DNA of 64,000 nucleotides, from contig OZ059896.1 of NCBI GenBank assembly GCA_964057225.1, forward strand, positions 14,306,501-14,370,500, read 5' to 3'. This stretch comes from Auanema rhodensis. Taxonomy: Eukaryota; Nematoda; Chromadorea; Rhabditida; Rhabditidae. The notes below the pieces were generated by a model. The model was not told where the DNA came from. It did no database searches and worked only from the letters and a program-made list of their open reading frames with translations. The translations under genes were made by a program, and so were the position numbers. Shown piece after piece: positions 49,501-62,091 of this stretch (positions within the stretch are counted from its first letter, which is position 1; the number at the start of each line of letters is the position of its first letter).

Positions 49501-52500
49501 CACTACCACGATTAGCGCAGATTGCGTAACCACATATTTTCTCAACTGAAAATTCTGATGTCTCGTCTTTTTTGGCTAACTCATTCAACCTTCATCGCAT
49601 TTACATATTAATCTATTTTCACGTATTGCGTCAGCAGATCAAGAACTGCAACTCATTTTGCATGCTACACGTACCACAAACGGTTGCTCTTCTTTTTAAT
49701 TCATCACCTCTATCTCTTCCTTCATTTCCTCTTTCTTCTTTCTCTCAATTCCTTATTTTTCCTTTCGTCCACAAATCTTCCGCCGTATTCACTTTCGGTG
49801 AAAACCCTCATATACCTACGTCAATATCTGCCACATCCGGCGTGATTTTACTCACAGTTCCGTAATCCATGCAACTAATGCCTCATTGTCCTTCAATGTC
49901 TATGCATCTGACTATCCGTTTCATTTCAAATCGTTCGCAGTATGTTTCTTATACTACAAATTTGCATGCTATTGACAGATTTTTGGCTGTATCTGAAGCC
50001 CATTTCAATGAAAAACTCTTGATTTTGAATTTTAAATATATACTATTATAACTAATTCATAATTTTTATTTTTAAAGTCGCAGCTGCCTATATCTCAACC
50101 ATGTCTATTATGAAATCTAAGAATTTTTTTTTTCGTAAAAATTTAATATTAAAAAAAAAACAAAGTAAAAATTTTAAACTATGAATGTTTATATAAGTAA
50201 TTTTCTAATCAAAATATAGTTTAATGTTAAAATACCTAATTACAGTATCAGCCTTAGCGGATATCGAGAGCAACGAGGATCGTCCGGCTACTCCAAAAAA
50301 GTAAGTATTTGTAATCACTTATCATCTATATTGATTGTATTCTATCTTCTATCTATCTCTCGATTTTGAATGTTAAATATCTTTCATTACAAGTACAATT
50401 AGATTCGTTATGATCAAAAGTTCATTTAACCAAATAATATATGTTTGAGCACAAAAGACCCGCGAAATTTGAGAAAAAGAATTCGCGGCCAAGTGATTTT
50501 GATGAGAGGAAAACATCATTATCTGCAGTATTATTATTATTATCATCATTCCAGTTGGTGATTTTAACATATAATAAGCACCTTGTTCGTATTTTGAGAG
50601 CGTTGCAATCAATTCTGAAGTTGCCACCACTTTTCTTTTCTTTTTCGAACAACGGTTTGACGTTACAATTAGATAATGTCGCCTTATATTTCGCAAGGAT
50701 ATCATGAGGTAAAATCCTTATCTGATGTACCATATGAATCTTCGAGACCAGTTCGTGTAGACTGATGGTTCATTCATCCTGCAATATCGATGTTCTGACC
50801 TCGCAATTTATAGCCTGCCCTCTTTATCTACGCCGCCGATGTAGCTTTTTGAAAATCATTTGAATTTTTTTCTCTTTCAGAATGAAGGGCCCCATACCTC
50901 GAATTGAGACGGACGACTCTCCACGTCCGCTCATACTTCGCCAACATAATCCTTATAAGTATGAGTACGAAACTGCTTCCATATCTTCAGCGGAGTCAGC
51001 AGGTAAGTACATCTGTTTCACTATTCTCAGAGCAAGATAATATTTCTCCTTATACGTTCAGCTTCAGGTGGTTCAGAAGATATCCCATGTTCCAAATGGG
51101 TATGGTTGAAACGAGAAGTTCGATTCTTCCTTCTAGACGTAGTAGATGCTTTGGAAACACCTGGGGAAACTATGCCCTCTATTAACGTTGAAAATTCTAA
51201 ATTATCAGCTATAGCTCTGAAGCGTGATCTAAAGAGATGCTGTAAGACTATTTACATTTTCGTATCAAAGTACGATTTGCTTCTTCAGATTCTGCTCTTC
51301 ACCCGTTTATAGAAGTTGGTGCTGCACTCTATGACTTGCTGTTGTGGAAGAGTCCAATTTCCACACTACTTCTCACACTGGTAAGTGGATCTTCGATACT
51401 TACGTCTAGAAAAATATTAATTTGAAGGTTTATTTCTTTTCAATTATTCGTGGTTGGACAGCAGCACTAGTTCTCTTATTATTACTTTTCCAATTATCTT
51501 TAAATTATCTCAGTTCTGTGAAGTAGGATTTTCCACAAGTGCTATTTTAAATTTTTTTCTCAGAAATATCGATATTGGTTTGTCGTTTTTGCCGCGAAAG
51601 GAAGTACCGCTGCCTCGCTTCGATATTTCGGGGGCTCAGCTTATCTTTGATATAGCCAAGGTTGCCCAACAACTTCTTCGATTCAGCGCTGATTTTCTCG
51701 AGAAATTACACAAGTCTGTATCTTTTGCTGAATACAAAGAATATCTATCTTTTACAGCTTGTTGACATGGAAAGAAGAACGAGTAACTGTGAAATTCTAT
51801 TACCTAGTCATCTACTGGCTTGTTCTCTCCATGGTTTTCAACACTGGAACCTGTCTAGGGATGTGTGGTAAGTGTCTAACTACCGGATGTTTTTCGATAT
51901 GTTCTGACCTGTCTCTATAGGCCTTGCTCTTGGAGTTCGTATCTTTATTACAACTTACCTGTTCGAACGATTCCCACGTCTTCGTAAACGCCTGGACACC
52001 TTTGGCTGGTTCTATCGTAACTTGCCTATCAAGAACCCACAGTCTCCCGTTAATGTTCCCAAGATTGATGAGGATAGATGTGTATGTTGAATAAAACAAA
52101 AGGTGTTGTTTATTATGATAGTTACAGACTACACCTGGAGCATCGCGGAAATCCACTGGATATGGAGAAATGTTTACTTCAAGATTAGGCTCCAATTTCA
52201 ATTTGGACAAGGGGGGGCTTGGAAATACTCCAACTATTTCTGATGCTGTAAGTAGATGTGTCAAATTCGTTCGAAGAATTGATGCCAACTAGAATTTAGA
52301 GAAAAAAAAGATTTCAATATCTCTTCAGGATACCAATATTCGGTTGGCTGAGTGCGGCTCATTCTCACAAAATTCTTTGTCAGATGGAAGAGATGAGAAG
52401 GATGACAGCAGCACAGAAGAAGATCCCATGATTGACAACGTTGTTGCATGTAAGGTTTTCGCTTTTCATAAAATTCGATCCTTCTTGATAACATTTATCC

Positions 52501-52970
52501 TATCTCGCGATCTTCGAATTTAAATTTAAATTTTGCAGTCCGCAGTTGTGTTATGAACGAGAAAGACAAGATATTCCCAAAAGGTATCAGTACTGGTATT
52601 CTCTACTTAACAGACGCGTAAGTTTCGAAACTTGATAAATGAAGATAATTTTTTAATTTTAAGAGCTTTGATTTTCCGATCTAGAACAGGGAATGATGAC
52701 AAGCCTATCATGTTCTTGTTTCATGACGTCGTGTCTGTGAAGAAAGTATGTTTAACTACAGTCATTTTCTTTTTTATACTTGTGATTTAGATACACTCCC
52801 TAAGTTCCATGTCCTTGATTGCTGGTACCCGCAAGGGTATCGAAATCTTGGTTGCTGGAAGAAGGAAGCCTCTCCAGTTTATTGGCATGGCCCAGAGAGA
52901 TGAATTTGTTACTCACATGGAAGAAATGTGTGTCAGATCTGAAGCAACCACACACTTCATTGTAGATTAA
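46585..52970 (+). CDS. GRAMD4-like membrane protein with GRAM domain, two probable start exons
   Basis: GRAMD4 is an ER/mitochondrial protein implicated in cell death and membrane contact. The common part reads: KWVWLKREVRFFLLDVVDAL; SPISTLLLTLVYFFSIIRGW then TAALVLLLLLFQLSLNYLSS (membrane segments); FDIAKVAQQLLRFSADFLEK; KFYYLVIYWLVLSMVFNTGT and LGVRIFITTYLFERFPRLRK (membrane segments); and a C-terminal GRAM domain (MNEKDKIFPKGISTGILYLT, PIMFLFHDVVSVKKIHSLSS, SLIAGTRKGIEILVAGRRKP). Order and spacing match human GRAMD4. A long form can start at 46585 (MSTFFLNVPDSESKHQRERR) using short exons to 46952. A short form can start at 49316 (MTSKIE). Both join in the same phase to the exon at 49380 (ALKGADISDAKN), then ALADIESNEDRPATPKKMKG. 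The 5' exon structure is inferred; the body is secure. Confidence 0.85.
46953..49379. other. Long 5' intron of the GRAMD4-like gene
   Basis: The donor AG/GTTTGTG at 46952/46953 and acceptor TTTACCAG at 49372-49379 enclose 2.4 kb that includes the alternative first exon at 49316-49334. An open stretch around 48570-48680 could be an optional exon but shows no domain. A 10-base poly-C tract occurs at 48773-48782. Confidence 0.5.
48773..48782. repeat. Poly-C tract in pyrimidine-rich sequence
   Basis: C10 flanked by CT-rich sequence (CTCTCTCA before, CTCTCTCCCC after), standing out from the AT-rich intron. Prone to sequencing length error. Confidence 0.85.
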
Positions 52971-54341
52971 TTCAGTTTTTTAACTTTTTTCTAATTATTT
53001 CTGCATGCTCTAACCTCAAACCAATGTTCTGTATATACCGCGTTGCGGGTTTTTATTTACCAGATTTTTTGCCTTCTAGTCCATGGTAGAACTTAAACAC
53101 CACCATTCAAGAGTGCCTAAATGCTTTACTAAGCTGTATATAATGCATTTTACGAGTTTTCTTATTCTCAATATATATTACTATTTGAGATTTGTATTGA
53201 ATACATTATATTTGAAGCGATGTATATAATTTTTCTCTTATTTTTGATCATGTGATGTGTGAACTTGCTCAAGAAATACAGTTTCATCCTATAAAGTTTA
53301 CAATCTGACTATGATTTATTGGAATATATGCTGACAAAAAATACTGTGGAAATAATTAAATGGGCTACAAATCTAACAACGGCATTGAATAGTCTTAGAA
53401 TAACTTCATCTTATGACCATTTAGTGAAAAGGGCATTTGTGACAAGTTCATAATAGACTAATTCACATATTTTGGAATTCGGAGCTACTGTTAAAATAAA
53501 AAAGGAAAAAACAAACAAACGCGTGTCTAAAATGAAACAGGCTGTTATTTTAGGTTACAATTTGCAAAAAAAACTTGGAAAATATTGAAAAAACGAATAA
53601 CAAAGATAAACCGGTTAAAATTTTAATACTAAGATCACTATAGCTACAGACCAAAGAATCAAATTGAAAGATAAGTTTTTAAAACTACATACATGGCATA
53701 GTCTTTGACGTTTAGTGCATGTCACGTGTGATTCAGAAGACGATCTTTGATTTTATAGTAAGTGCAACACATTATCGATAAATATTGAGAAATTTAATGA
53801 GAAAAATAATTTTTTTTAATTCTATCTGTCTTAAATGGTGAACAACCGGCTCATGAGTTCTACAAGAAATAAATGAATAGTTAACATAAAGAACTTTAAG
53901 TAGAATTAACCTTCCAGCGTCTCTATGGTTGAAGGAAAACTAGGAATTAAAAGAACTTTATTTTTCACTAAAATTTATATGTGAGCATAGTAGAAAGCCA
54001 TTTTGGAAAACGCGAGAAAAAGCTAAATTAAAAGATGAAAAATGAAATTTTGTAAATAATTTCAATTAAAAATACTTTAACAAATATAATTATGAATTTG
54101 GTTTCTGGCTATTTTTAATTTTGAAATTTTTATTCAAATTTTAATGCGGATGGCCAGAAACTTTTGCGCACACCTAATATTATTTCATGTTAACTAGAAG
54201 CCACGAATTTGGTGAATTTAACGAGAACTCACGTATCAAAAAATATTTTCCCCCTTCAAATGAATAAGCAGTGGAAAACTATTTCATAGAAAATTTGTTT
54301 TGAACCTTGTTTCATTTCAAATTTTAAATTCATTTAGGTCG
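52971..54341. other. AT-rich gap between GRAMD4-like and dynactin p62 genes
   Basis: About 1.4 kb with 3' UTR signals near 53160-53230 and no supported open frame or RNA gene. The dynactin promoter presumably lies at its right end, where CATTCATTTAG precedes the ATG by 4 bases. Confidence 0.5.
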
Positions 54342-55971
54342 ATGTCAAGTATTTTACAAAGTCGAAAAGTTGAATATGAATGCGGATGTGGTGAATGGTG
54401 GCCATTGTGCAATTTATTTTTCTGTTGTCATTGTTCCAAATCCCGGTAGCTTTTGATTATAAATACATTATTTTTATAACTTCAAATATTCAGATGCCAT
54501 AATTGTGCATATGTAGAGATTGATCAAATGTTTTGTTCGAATTGCTTAGAAACAGTTCCTCCCGGTGAAGCCCGTTTGAAACGGAATCGTTGTCATAATT
54601 GTCATCAATGCCCAATTTGTGGTAGAAATGAAAAGTTCTTGCACGTTCTATAAATATTTTTATTTCAGAGGCTATTCTATATGTAAGGGCTGTAGGTGAG
54701 AGTACTTTCTTGACATGTGGAACGTGTCGATGGTCTACTAAAGATAGTGATATCCCTTTCCAACAAACAAGTGTTAATTGGCCTATGTAAAGTAATTTCT
54801 ACTGTACTAAACCAATTGTATTTCTTACAGGCGTGATAATGTATTAGAGAAAGAATTGAATCTAGTCGAAGAGCAATTACGTGGTTTTGCTTTGATTGAA
54901 AAATCAAAGCGCGATACCATGAAATTCAGTAAAAGGTTTGATATTTCCTTTCTCTTTCGCTAATTGCCTATTATTCAGACGTTCGACAAACTTGGGAGTT
55001 ACACTTACTGATCGATATAACTTACAATTGTCTTATCAAAAGCGCAAAAAGGCAATGGATAAGCCAACTATTGAAGCTCCGGTCCATGAAGCTACTGACC
55101 AGGTTGGTATAGTAGTTTAAAATTCAACAACAATGTTTTTGTTTTCAAAGACTCCAATTTTGAATATCGATGAAATTTGTTCTCAAGTTGATCCTATACT
55201 ACCACTTGAGACCCTGATACGTCAACCTCTGGATCATAATAAACCATTGAGGCCTATTCGAATGGCATTAACACCGAGAAAAGCCATTAGGTAATTCATT
55301 TTTGAATTTTTAAAAATTTTAATTGCTTGTGCAGATGCAAAGATTGCGATCATAATGTGATCAAATTAGATCATGGTCCTTGTGCTTTAAAATATAAAGT
55401 TCAGGTAACGGATTATTCTTGTGCATTCTTAAATAGGGCTTATTTCAGTACTTTGCTCGAAACTACATTCCCGAGCTGAAACTCTCACGACAACCTGAGC
55501 TTCTTACTGAACAAGCATCAATAATTTTGTTATCCATTGCTAATCAGAGTATGGATAAGATTGACGTTTGTGTTTTATATTTTTGTATCAAACCTAAGTC
55601 TGTCTTACGTTTAGATTAAAATTTCACCTATTAATTCTCCTGAGTATGCTGAATGCAAAATGGAAAGCATCGAGCTCTCTTTACCCGCTGCTGATGAAGC
55701 AGCTGATCTGTGCGATACTCCGATTCCTACTGCTAAGCCCGATTCAAGGCAATAATATTAATTTTTCTAAATATTCTCAATTGATAATTTCAGTACGGAT
55801 CCCGTAGTATTCCGACGTCGACATCGAGCGGGAATCCGAGTTGAAGCTAAATGTTTCTCTAAAGCCATGTTAGGTGTTCAATTATTCTATAAAAGCGAGC
55901 TACTGTCAATGCAATCGGAGAAAGCTCCTCCTGAATGGTTAACTTCCAACGTTCGTATTCATCTGGATTAG
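54342..55971 (+). CDS. dnc-4: Dynactin subunit 4 (p62)
   Basis: p62 caps the pointed end of the dynactin Arp1 filament and helps attach cargo for dynein. The N-terminal zinc cluster is clear: CGCGEWWPLCNLFFCCHCSK, CHNCAYVEIDQMFCSNCLET, RLKRNRCHNCHQCPIC, and LTCGTCRWSTKDSDIPF. These match the cysteine spacing of human DCTN4 (FCRYCSE...CPSCLEN...KKNRCANCFDCPGC...ACGFCRWTSRD). Later blocks RRSTNLGVTLTDRYNL, RCKDCDHNVIKLDHGP, KYKVQYFARNYIPELKL and FRRRHRAGIRVEAKC also follow the family. About 430 residues in nine exons. It stops 63 bases from the convergent small mitochondrial gene. Confidence 0.93.
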
Positions 55972-56033
55972 ATGGTTTAATGTAGCATAATATATAATTT
56001 ATTTAGCAACAATCTAAATAAAAGTCTAACTAT

Positions 56034-56541
56034 TTAATTTTCTACTACAGCTATTTTCTTTCTATCGGCACCGGTCAAATTGAGCTCTTTTCTTATTCTT
56101 TCACGTTCTTCCATTTCTTCTTTTCTTCCCATAACAACAGTAGATTTGACATAGACAAAAGCACTGAATCCAAAGATAATGATAATACCGTAAGCAATCC
56201 AAGTATATCTGTGGTTGTTATCTAATCCAAGTTTATCAACCATCTGAAAATCAACCGTTATGCATCTATTTCTGATTTTTGTAACCTCTGATCTGTATGC
56301 CCAGGTTTGTTTTTGACCATCAATTACAAATTCACGGACACTCGCTTTCTGACGAATTTTCTCTTCAAGTAGATCCATGTTTCTAAAAGCTATCATTATA
56401 TAAATATAATACGAGAACATACGTGATATCTCTTTGATCTTCCGTTCTTACTAGTCTAGGGTTGGATTCTTTCGAACTGTAAAATCGGGAGCAAAAAACA
56501 GCATTATTGCGAGCCAATGTACTCCGTAAAGCTACATTCAT
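56034..56541 (-). CDS. Unrecognised small protein, probably mitochondrial inner membrane
   Basis: Three exons, about 140 residues. The first exon reads MNVALRSTLARNNAVFCSRF then YSSKE, with Arg, Ser and Ala but no acids for over 20 residues and an RFYSS-type cleavage site, typical of a mitochondrial presequence. The middle part is charged (EEKIRQKASVREFVIDGQKQ, TWAYRSE). One transmembrane helix follows (YTWIAYGIIIIFGFSAFVYV), then a basic and acidic helical tail (GRKEEMEERERIRKELNLTG) ending DRKKIAVVEN. I do not recognise the family. The shape, a short matrix segment, one helix and a coiled tail, resembles respiratory-complex accessory or assembly factors, but that is inference. The two introns keep phase cleanly, so the gene is probably real. 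Convergent with dynactin p62 and divergent from pik-1. Confidence 0.7.
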
Positions 56542-56949
56542 TTCTGCAAAAAAATCAAAATAAAGCCTGAATACAGCACAGTTTAAGTTGAGAAAATACA
56601 CTTGAAATATATAAAGTATACACAAAATGAGGCGTAGCTGATTGAGAAAGTTCACGTTATGTCTTTCTGTACTGCGTACTGCATCTGAAAGCTTCCGTTG
56701 CGAAGCTTAGTTCGTTGTATATTGATGTTTAAAGTAATTTTATTTTTCTGGCAAACAATTCAGCTATATTAACAAATGAAAAAATAATTTCAATTATGTA
56801 ACGTATATCACGTGCTAATATATACCTTTTATTATTTTTTTAAATACGCATCTGAGCGGTTGAAACATTAAATTATATCCAACTCTTCCTACTTCGTAAT
56901 TTTATTCCAGGATGCCTGAATAAATTGAAACTATTTCTTTCTGCTAAAA
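56542..56949. other. Divergent promoter between the small mitochondrial gene and pik-1
   Basis: AT-rich. Near the pik-1 side, TTTATTCCAG at about 56910 is followed at once by a tiny upstream frame (ATG CCT GAA TAA) before the pik-1 ATG at 56950. Confidence 0.5.
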
Positions 56950-58837
56950 ATGGAGCATCCAGAACTTCCCGATTCTCTCCCTATTCACAAACTTTCTCAT
57001 GATTTGATGTCTCAACTTTGTAATATTTTGGATGCTCATGATACTTGGGAAGAATTAAGTAATTTTAATAATCATCTTCCGAAATATGTTTCAATCTTAA
57101 GCTGGACGTATGCCGGAAATTTCCATGATTGATGTTGATGGTTGTAGACGATATAAAAACGAAGGGAGTCCTTCGTGGTATCTACTGAGAGTTTGGGGCA
57201 GTAAAGGTTATACTATAGCTGATTTATATATACTGTTTGCTCTCTCCAAACTGTTACGATGTATGAGAATAATTAGGGATCAAGGTAGCTATAATTAATA
57301 TTTCTGCCATTCATTTTAATTTTATAATTAGTTCCGGCAAAATATCACTATATCGAGCACGAGCTTAATCGTGACATATTACCAAGCAAGGTTTGTTGAC
57401 AAAAAATCTATAACTATAGTTTAAAAATAATATTTTATAGTCATCAAATAATTTTCCAAATGAATCTATGTGTCCAAGTGTTCCGTTTGGAATGGAAAGT
57501 CTTGAAGCAAAGTCTCCTTCTCCCTCTAAGTATATAGTTGTATTACATGGCAATTTTCTTTACTTCCTTTTAGTCCTGGCGATGACTCTCTATTACAAGC
57601 ATTACAAAACACTCTAACAGTATCTTATAATGAATTAGCAGTATGTGAAAGATATTTTTGGGTTTAGTTGAAATCTATATTCAGAGTGCTACCAGTAATT
57701 TTTCGAACGAAAATATTCTTGGAAAAGGGGGTTATGGTGTTGTTTATAAAGGTGAATGGAAACAAATGAACGTAGCGGTAAAACGTATAAATGCTACGAT
57801 TGATCGAGGATTCCGGGTATGTAATTTCTTTGACGAACTCTTTTACAATCACTTTTATAACAGTATGAAAAAGAACGAATTCGTCAAAGTCTGCAGGAAC
57901 TTCGTACCTTGGCGAAATATAGACATGACAACATTTTACCGTTATATGCATTTTGTTTGGAGGGTGACGAACCTTGCCTTGTCTATAAATTTATGGACAA
58001 TGGCTCTCTTGAAGACCGACTATTATGCCGGGTAAGCATGTTATTTTGAAAAAAAAAAAGATATATGATTATAGAGGGGAACAGCACCGTTAACCTGGCA
58101 ACAACGTTGGAATATAGCAGAAGGCACAGCTCGTGGTTTATTATACCTCCACACAACAGATAAAAATCCAATTATACATGGTGATGTTAAGTCAGCGAAC
58201 ATCCTACTTGACAAATATTTCGAACCGAAATTGGGAGATTTTGGTCTCAGTAGAGACGGTCAGGTAACGCGACGTTTAATTTTGTTTTCTAAAATGTTTG
58301 TATATCAGGTGGAAATAGCAAGTGATGAAAAATCTCCCCTGATAGCTTCTCATATTAAAGGGACTTTAGCTTATCTTCCGCCAGAGTTTATAACAAGCAA
58401 AATATTATCGACGAAACTTGATGTATATAGCTATGGAATAGTTTTATTAGAAATGGCAACAGGTTTGTGATATCTACAGTTCATGTTTTTAAGAAAAATG
58501 TTGAAGGATTACGAGCTTATGTTGAGCATAAAACTCCTCATATTCTATTAGATTATGTGTTTGATATTCAAGCAAATATTCGGAAGAGCAGAGGAAATAC
58601 AAGGGAAGAACTAAAACGAAGTCTCATGGATAAAAGACAATTTTGTCAATCTAGTCAAAGTAAAATAATATTCTAATCTCTTTTCAATTTCTTAAATATT
58701 CAGATAATGACACTCTATGCTTTCACGAATTATTAAAACTTGGTATGCTATGTTCTCAGAAGGAACGAACCGTACGACCTAATTTTGAAGAAGTTACAGC
58801 ATTGCTCTCAGAATTATTACCTCGATTTCAATCATAA
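56950..58837 (+). CDS. pik-1: Pelle/IRAK family death-domain kinase
   Basis: An IRAK/Pelle kinase acting downstream of TIR or IL-17-type receptors through MyD88/Actl-like adaptors. The N-terminal death domain spans HKLSHDLMSQLCNILDAHDT, WEEL, SWYLLRVWGSKGYTIADLYI and LFALSKLLRCMRIIRD. The kinase domain follows: FSNENILGKGGYGVVYKGEW (glycine loop), VAVKRI (lysine), EPCLVYKFMDNGSLEDRL with the Tyr gatekeeper characteristic of IRAKs, IIHGDVKSANILLDKYFEPK (HGD in place of HRD, normal for this family), LGDFGLS, GTLAYLPPEFITSKILSTKL, DVYSYGIVLLEMATGLRAYV and ERTVRPNFEEV. All catalytic residues are present, so it should be active. About 10 exons. NOL9 follows on the same strand 363 bases downstream. 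Confidence 0.94.
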
Positions 58838-59200
58838 TTGTAATGTATTTTGTATATATTATATATTCATAAAGAATATTTTATACTTCCTGCGATATTT
58901 ATAACACGGATTTCATTGCGTAATTGTATACAAAGGCTATAACATTTTATTGAAGTTATACAGAGAAAAAAGCACATAATTTAACTAAATTAGAATAATT
59001 ACGAGCTACAGAATAGGAAGAAAAAACTCATGTTCAAATATACAACCATTACATTTTCATTTACACGGCTGTTTGTTTCAAATTTTTGGTTCTTCTTTCG
59101 AGCAGTTTTTTTCTGATTTAAATTTCAACAAGTGTTAATAAGCACAAAGATCATTGTTATTTTTCTTTTTTAAGGATTACTAACTAGCATTTTTGGTATT
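58838..59200. other. Gap between pik-1 and NOL9
   Basis: pik-1 3' UTR and AT-rich sequence. ATTACTAACTAG ends 13 bases before the NOL9 ATG and is a possible trans-splice acceptor with a branch-like TACTAAC. No gene is seen. Confidence 0.5.
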
Positions 59201-61763
59201 ATGGGTAAGAAAAGAGCGAGAAGCTCATCCACAAATAATGTAGCTAGTGTTAAAAACAATACTCCACGAAACCCAGCTTCGTTTCCGACAATACAAAATG
59301 TTCCTACAATATCTCTTGTCAATGTTCCGAAAAAGAAAAATAAGAATACGTAAGAATTCAATTCTTTTCTATAATTCAAATATAATTTAGATTTTCTAAA
59401 ATTGTGGGATGTCGCGACAGATCTATGCATATTATGATTTTATTCCCTGGGGAAAAAAGATGCTTTTATGGAGCTACTATGGTTCAATGTATAGGTATTT
59501 GTGTGTTCTAGCTTTCCCTTTTCAATTTATCATGATTCAAGCTGGAGAAGCCACCATTGACGGCTATGAAATGAAGAATTCTTCCTATGATCCTCAAAAA
59601 ATGAATTTAGTTTGTTCTCCTCATCGGACAGGCAGGCCGGTACGTCTTTTAACAGGAAATCTAATTATTTTGGTTCTGTAGGTTCTTTTTGAAGCTACAT
59701 ATATGAAAGACAATGCGGCCAATTACAAGCATAATAGACTGCGCTACCGTCTTAGAGAAGTTCTTAAGACAACATTTTTAGCATTGGAATATGAGTTTTT
59801 AGCTAACACTTTTATATGAAGAAATCATGTCTGTTATCGGAGACCAACAACCGGCCGTATTTGTTCTGAGTAGTAAGATACCAGTAGCCGTAGAGTGTAT
59901 TCATAATCTAAATGAGGTATTTTAAAGTTTATCATCGAATTTTCCTTAGTCGGAAATTTATTTTCAGACTCTATTAGTTCCATATATAGCGAAACAGCAT
60001 TCTGAGCTCGAATATGGATGGTTTTTTCCAGTTAATTCTTGGAAAGTATATGATGATGAATCACTTAGAGATATTGATAGAAGTATAGATCTGATTACTA
60101 ATAAGAGATGTGAGTTTGTCTTAAATTAAACTTATTGTTTTTTCTTTATATTAGTGGAAGGGAAACGGTGTTCTGTCGTAGCTTGTGCCGAAAAAGGGTC
60201 AGGAAAGTCGTCTTTCTTACGATATTATGTTAACAGAAATTTGAAACCGTATGTTTTCAGTTAGTTTACAAACTTTTGTTAATGGTTTCGTTTAGAGAGT
60301 ATCCTTCTGTGTATTATCTCGATGTCGATGTTGGTCAAACCGAATTCACTCCACCTGGATGTCTTTCTCTTTGGAAGGTTACTGAGCCAATGCTTGGTAA
60401 GAATTTATATATTGGTTTTCCTTGCTTATTCAAACTCTTACAGGTATTCCATTTGCTCATCAGAAACCTTTTTTCAATGCCTGTTTATTTATCTCCTCTG
60501 TCACACCAGCTGAAGATTCTGAAAAGTATTTGGTATTGTTTATATTATTAATTTTATCTCAATTTCTTTCATTTAGAATGCTTTTGAACATCTTTTGAAT
60601 GAGTTTAATACAAAAAGTGAACCTGGCTCCTTACTTGTTATTAACACTATGGGATGGATTAAAGGTTTTGAAATTTCTTTGATTACATCGCTATGCTCTC
60701 TTTTTCAGGAAAAGGAGAAGAAATGTTGAATCATATCTTGCAACAAGCTAGGCCTGATTTAGCAGTTTTATTACCCAGTCATTCTGGGTATTTTAAAGTA
60801 AGTTTTTTCGATTTAATTTCTTACTTTTTTTTTCTACAAGGTCCCCAGCTTGGTGCCAAAAGTTTTGGTAGTTCGTCCAGTTTTTCCTGTTAATAGTTTT
60901 GTTGTTGATATGCTCAAGAATAACCAGTATGAAGATGTTAATTAGATATTCATATATTCATCTCCGAGTTTGCTTAGGGCCAGAACACAAAAGATGTTGA
61001 GAGGGAAAGAGATTCGAGACTTGAGCATAATTGCTTATCTCGCCTCAACAGTACCGAGATCAGTGCTTTCTTCTTTCTCTGAAGTTCTTCCTTATATTAT
61101 TCCATTCAAGTTTTTCATATTTCTTATTTGTTTGTATATTTAGAAATTGCAGAGATATTACTTTTGCTATTCCGGAAGATTTATCAAAGTTTAAAGATGA
61201 GGATTTCTTCGGTACCATCAATGTTCAAATTGTAGCTTTGTGTGTTCCTCTAAATGAGGATGATATGGTTAGCCTGGAAAAAGAGTTTATTTTAACTTCG
61301 TTGTTTTAATTTCAGAAAACAAGAAAACTTCTTGGACGAGAATATCTTCCTTCGATTTGGTTAACAACATCAGATACTCCACCCATGAAATGCTTAGGAT
61401 TCGGTAATTAAATCTTATACCGGGTTTTCTATTTTTCTTATTATCAAGGTTTTATCCGAGGAGTAGATCTAGCAAAGCGGAATATTTATGTATGTTCGCC
61501 TTTACCATCAGAGGAAATGCTTAAAGTTACTGTTCTTGCCCGGGGAGCCGGTATACCTGTCCCTATAGAATTTTTATCATCTCAGGTTTGAAGAGTATTT
61601 CACGTTCGCTATTACGTTTTTTTTCAAAATTTAGGTTCAAATGCATGTCCCCTACCTCACTATGCGATCACATTCAAACAGAAACAATCTTGTACACGAT
61701 TTATACAAGCCTTTACAGCAGAGACAGGGGTACAAGAGAGCATATTTTCCTTGTACGGAATAA
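59201..61763 (+). CDS. NOL9: NOL9/Grc3 polynucleotide 5'-hydroxyl kinase
   Basis: NOL9 phosphorylates RNA 5' ends during ITS2 processing of pre-rRNA in the nucleolus, working with Las1. Seen: a basic N-terminus (MGKKRARSSSTNN); a Clp1/Grc3 beta-domain (GEKRCFYGATMVQC, EATIDGYEM); Walker A in CAEKGSGKSSFLRYY; then YYLDVDVGQTEFTPPGCLSL with WKVTEPMLG, nearly identical to the human DLGQTEFTPPGCISLLNITEPVLG; GSLLVINTMGWIKGKGEEML; LLPSHSG; a C-terminal LSIIAYLASTVPRSVL; and LGF then FIRGVDLAKRNIYVCSPLPS. About 13 exons with 43-60 base introns, including one from GAA/GTTCTTAAG to GTTTTTTAG/CTAACA that restores frame. Catalytic motifs look intact. Confidence 0.93.
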
Positions 61764-62091
61764 ACTGTACATATAGCACCTTGTTGAGATTTATTGTTGA
61801 ACTTCATAATAAAATATCAAAACTTTTATTAACTTTAATTCATATATAAAACTTTGGTTGAACCACAAGATGGCGAACAAAATAATAAGCATTGGCTATG
61901 TACATTTTGATTTGTGGAGAATAAGAGAGTATAAACGGGAGAGGCAAGAAGCGACCAGTATGAAATTGAGCAAATCACTAAAAAAGCAAAGGCCGCCAGC
62001 GAGTTTAAGAGTATTTGAGACCTTTCGATATTATGCATTTTGCGTAAATACTCGAAATGAAGTAGCACCATTTGGTAGTAATCGAATCAGA
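61764..62091. other. 3' space between convergent NOL9 and POMGNT1-like genes
   Basis: Open frames run on both strands here but carry no family motif. They look like 3' UTR sequence. AATAAA-type signals occur near 61809. Confidence 0.5.
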
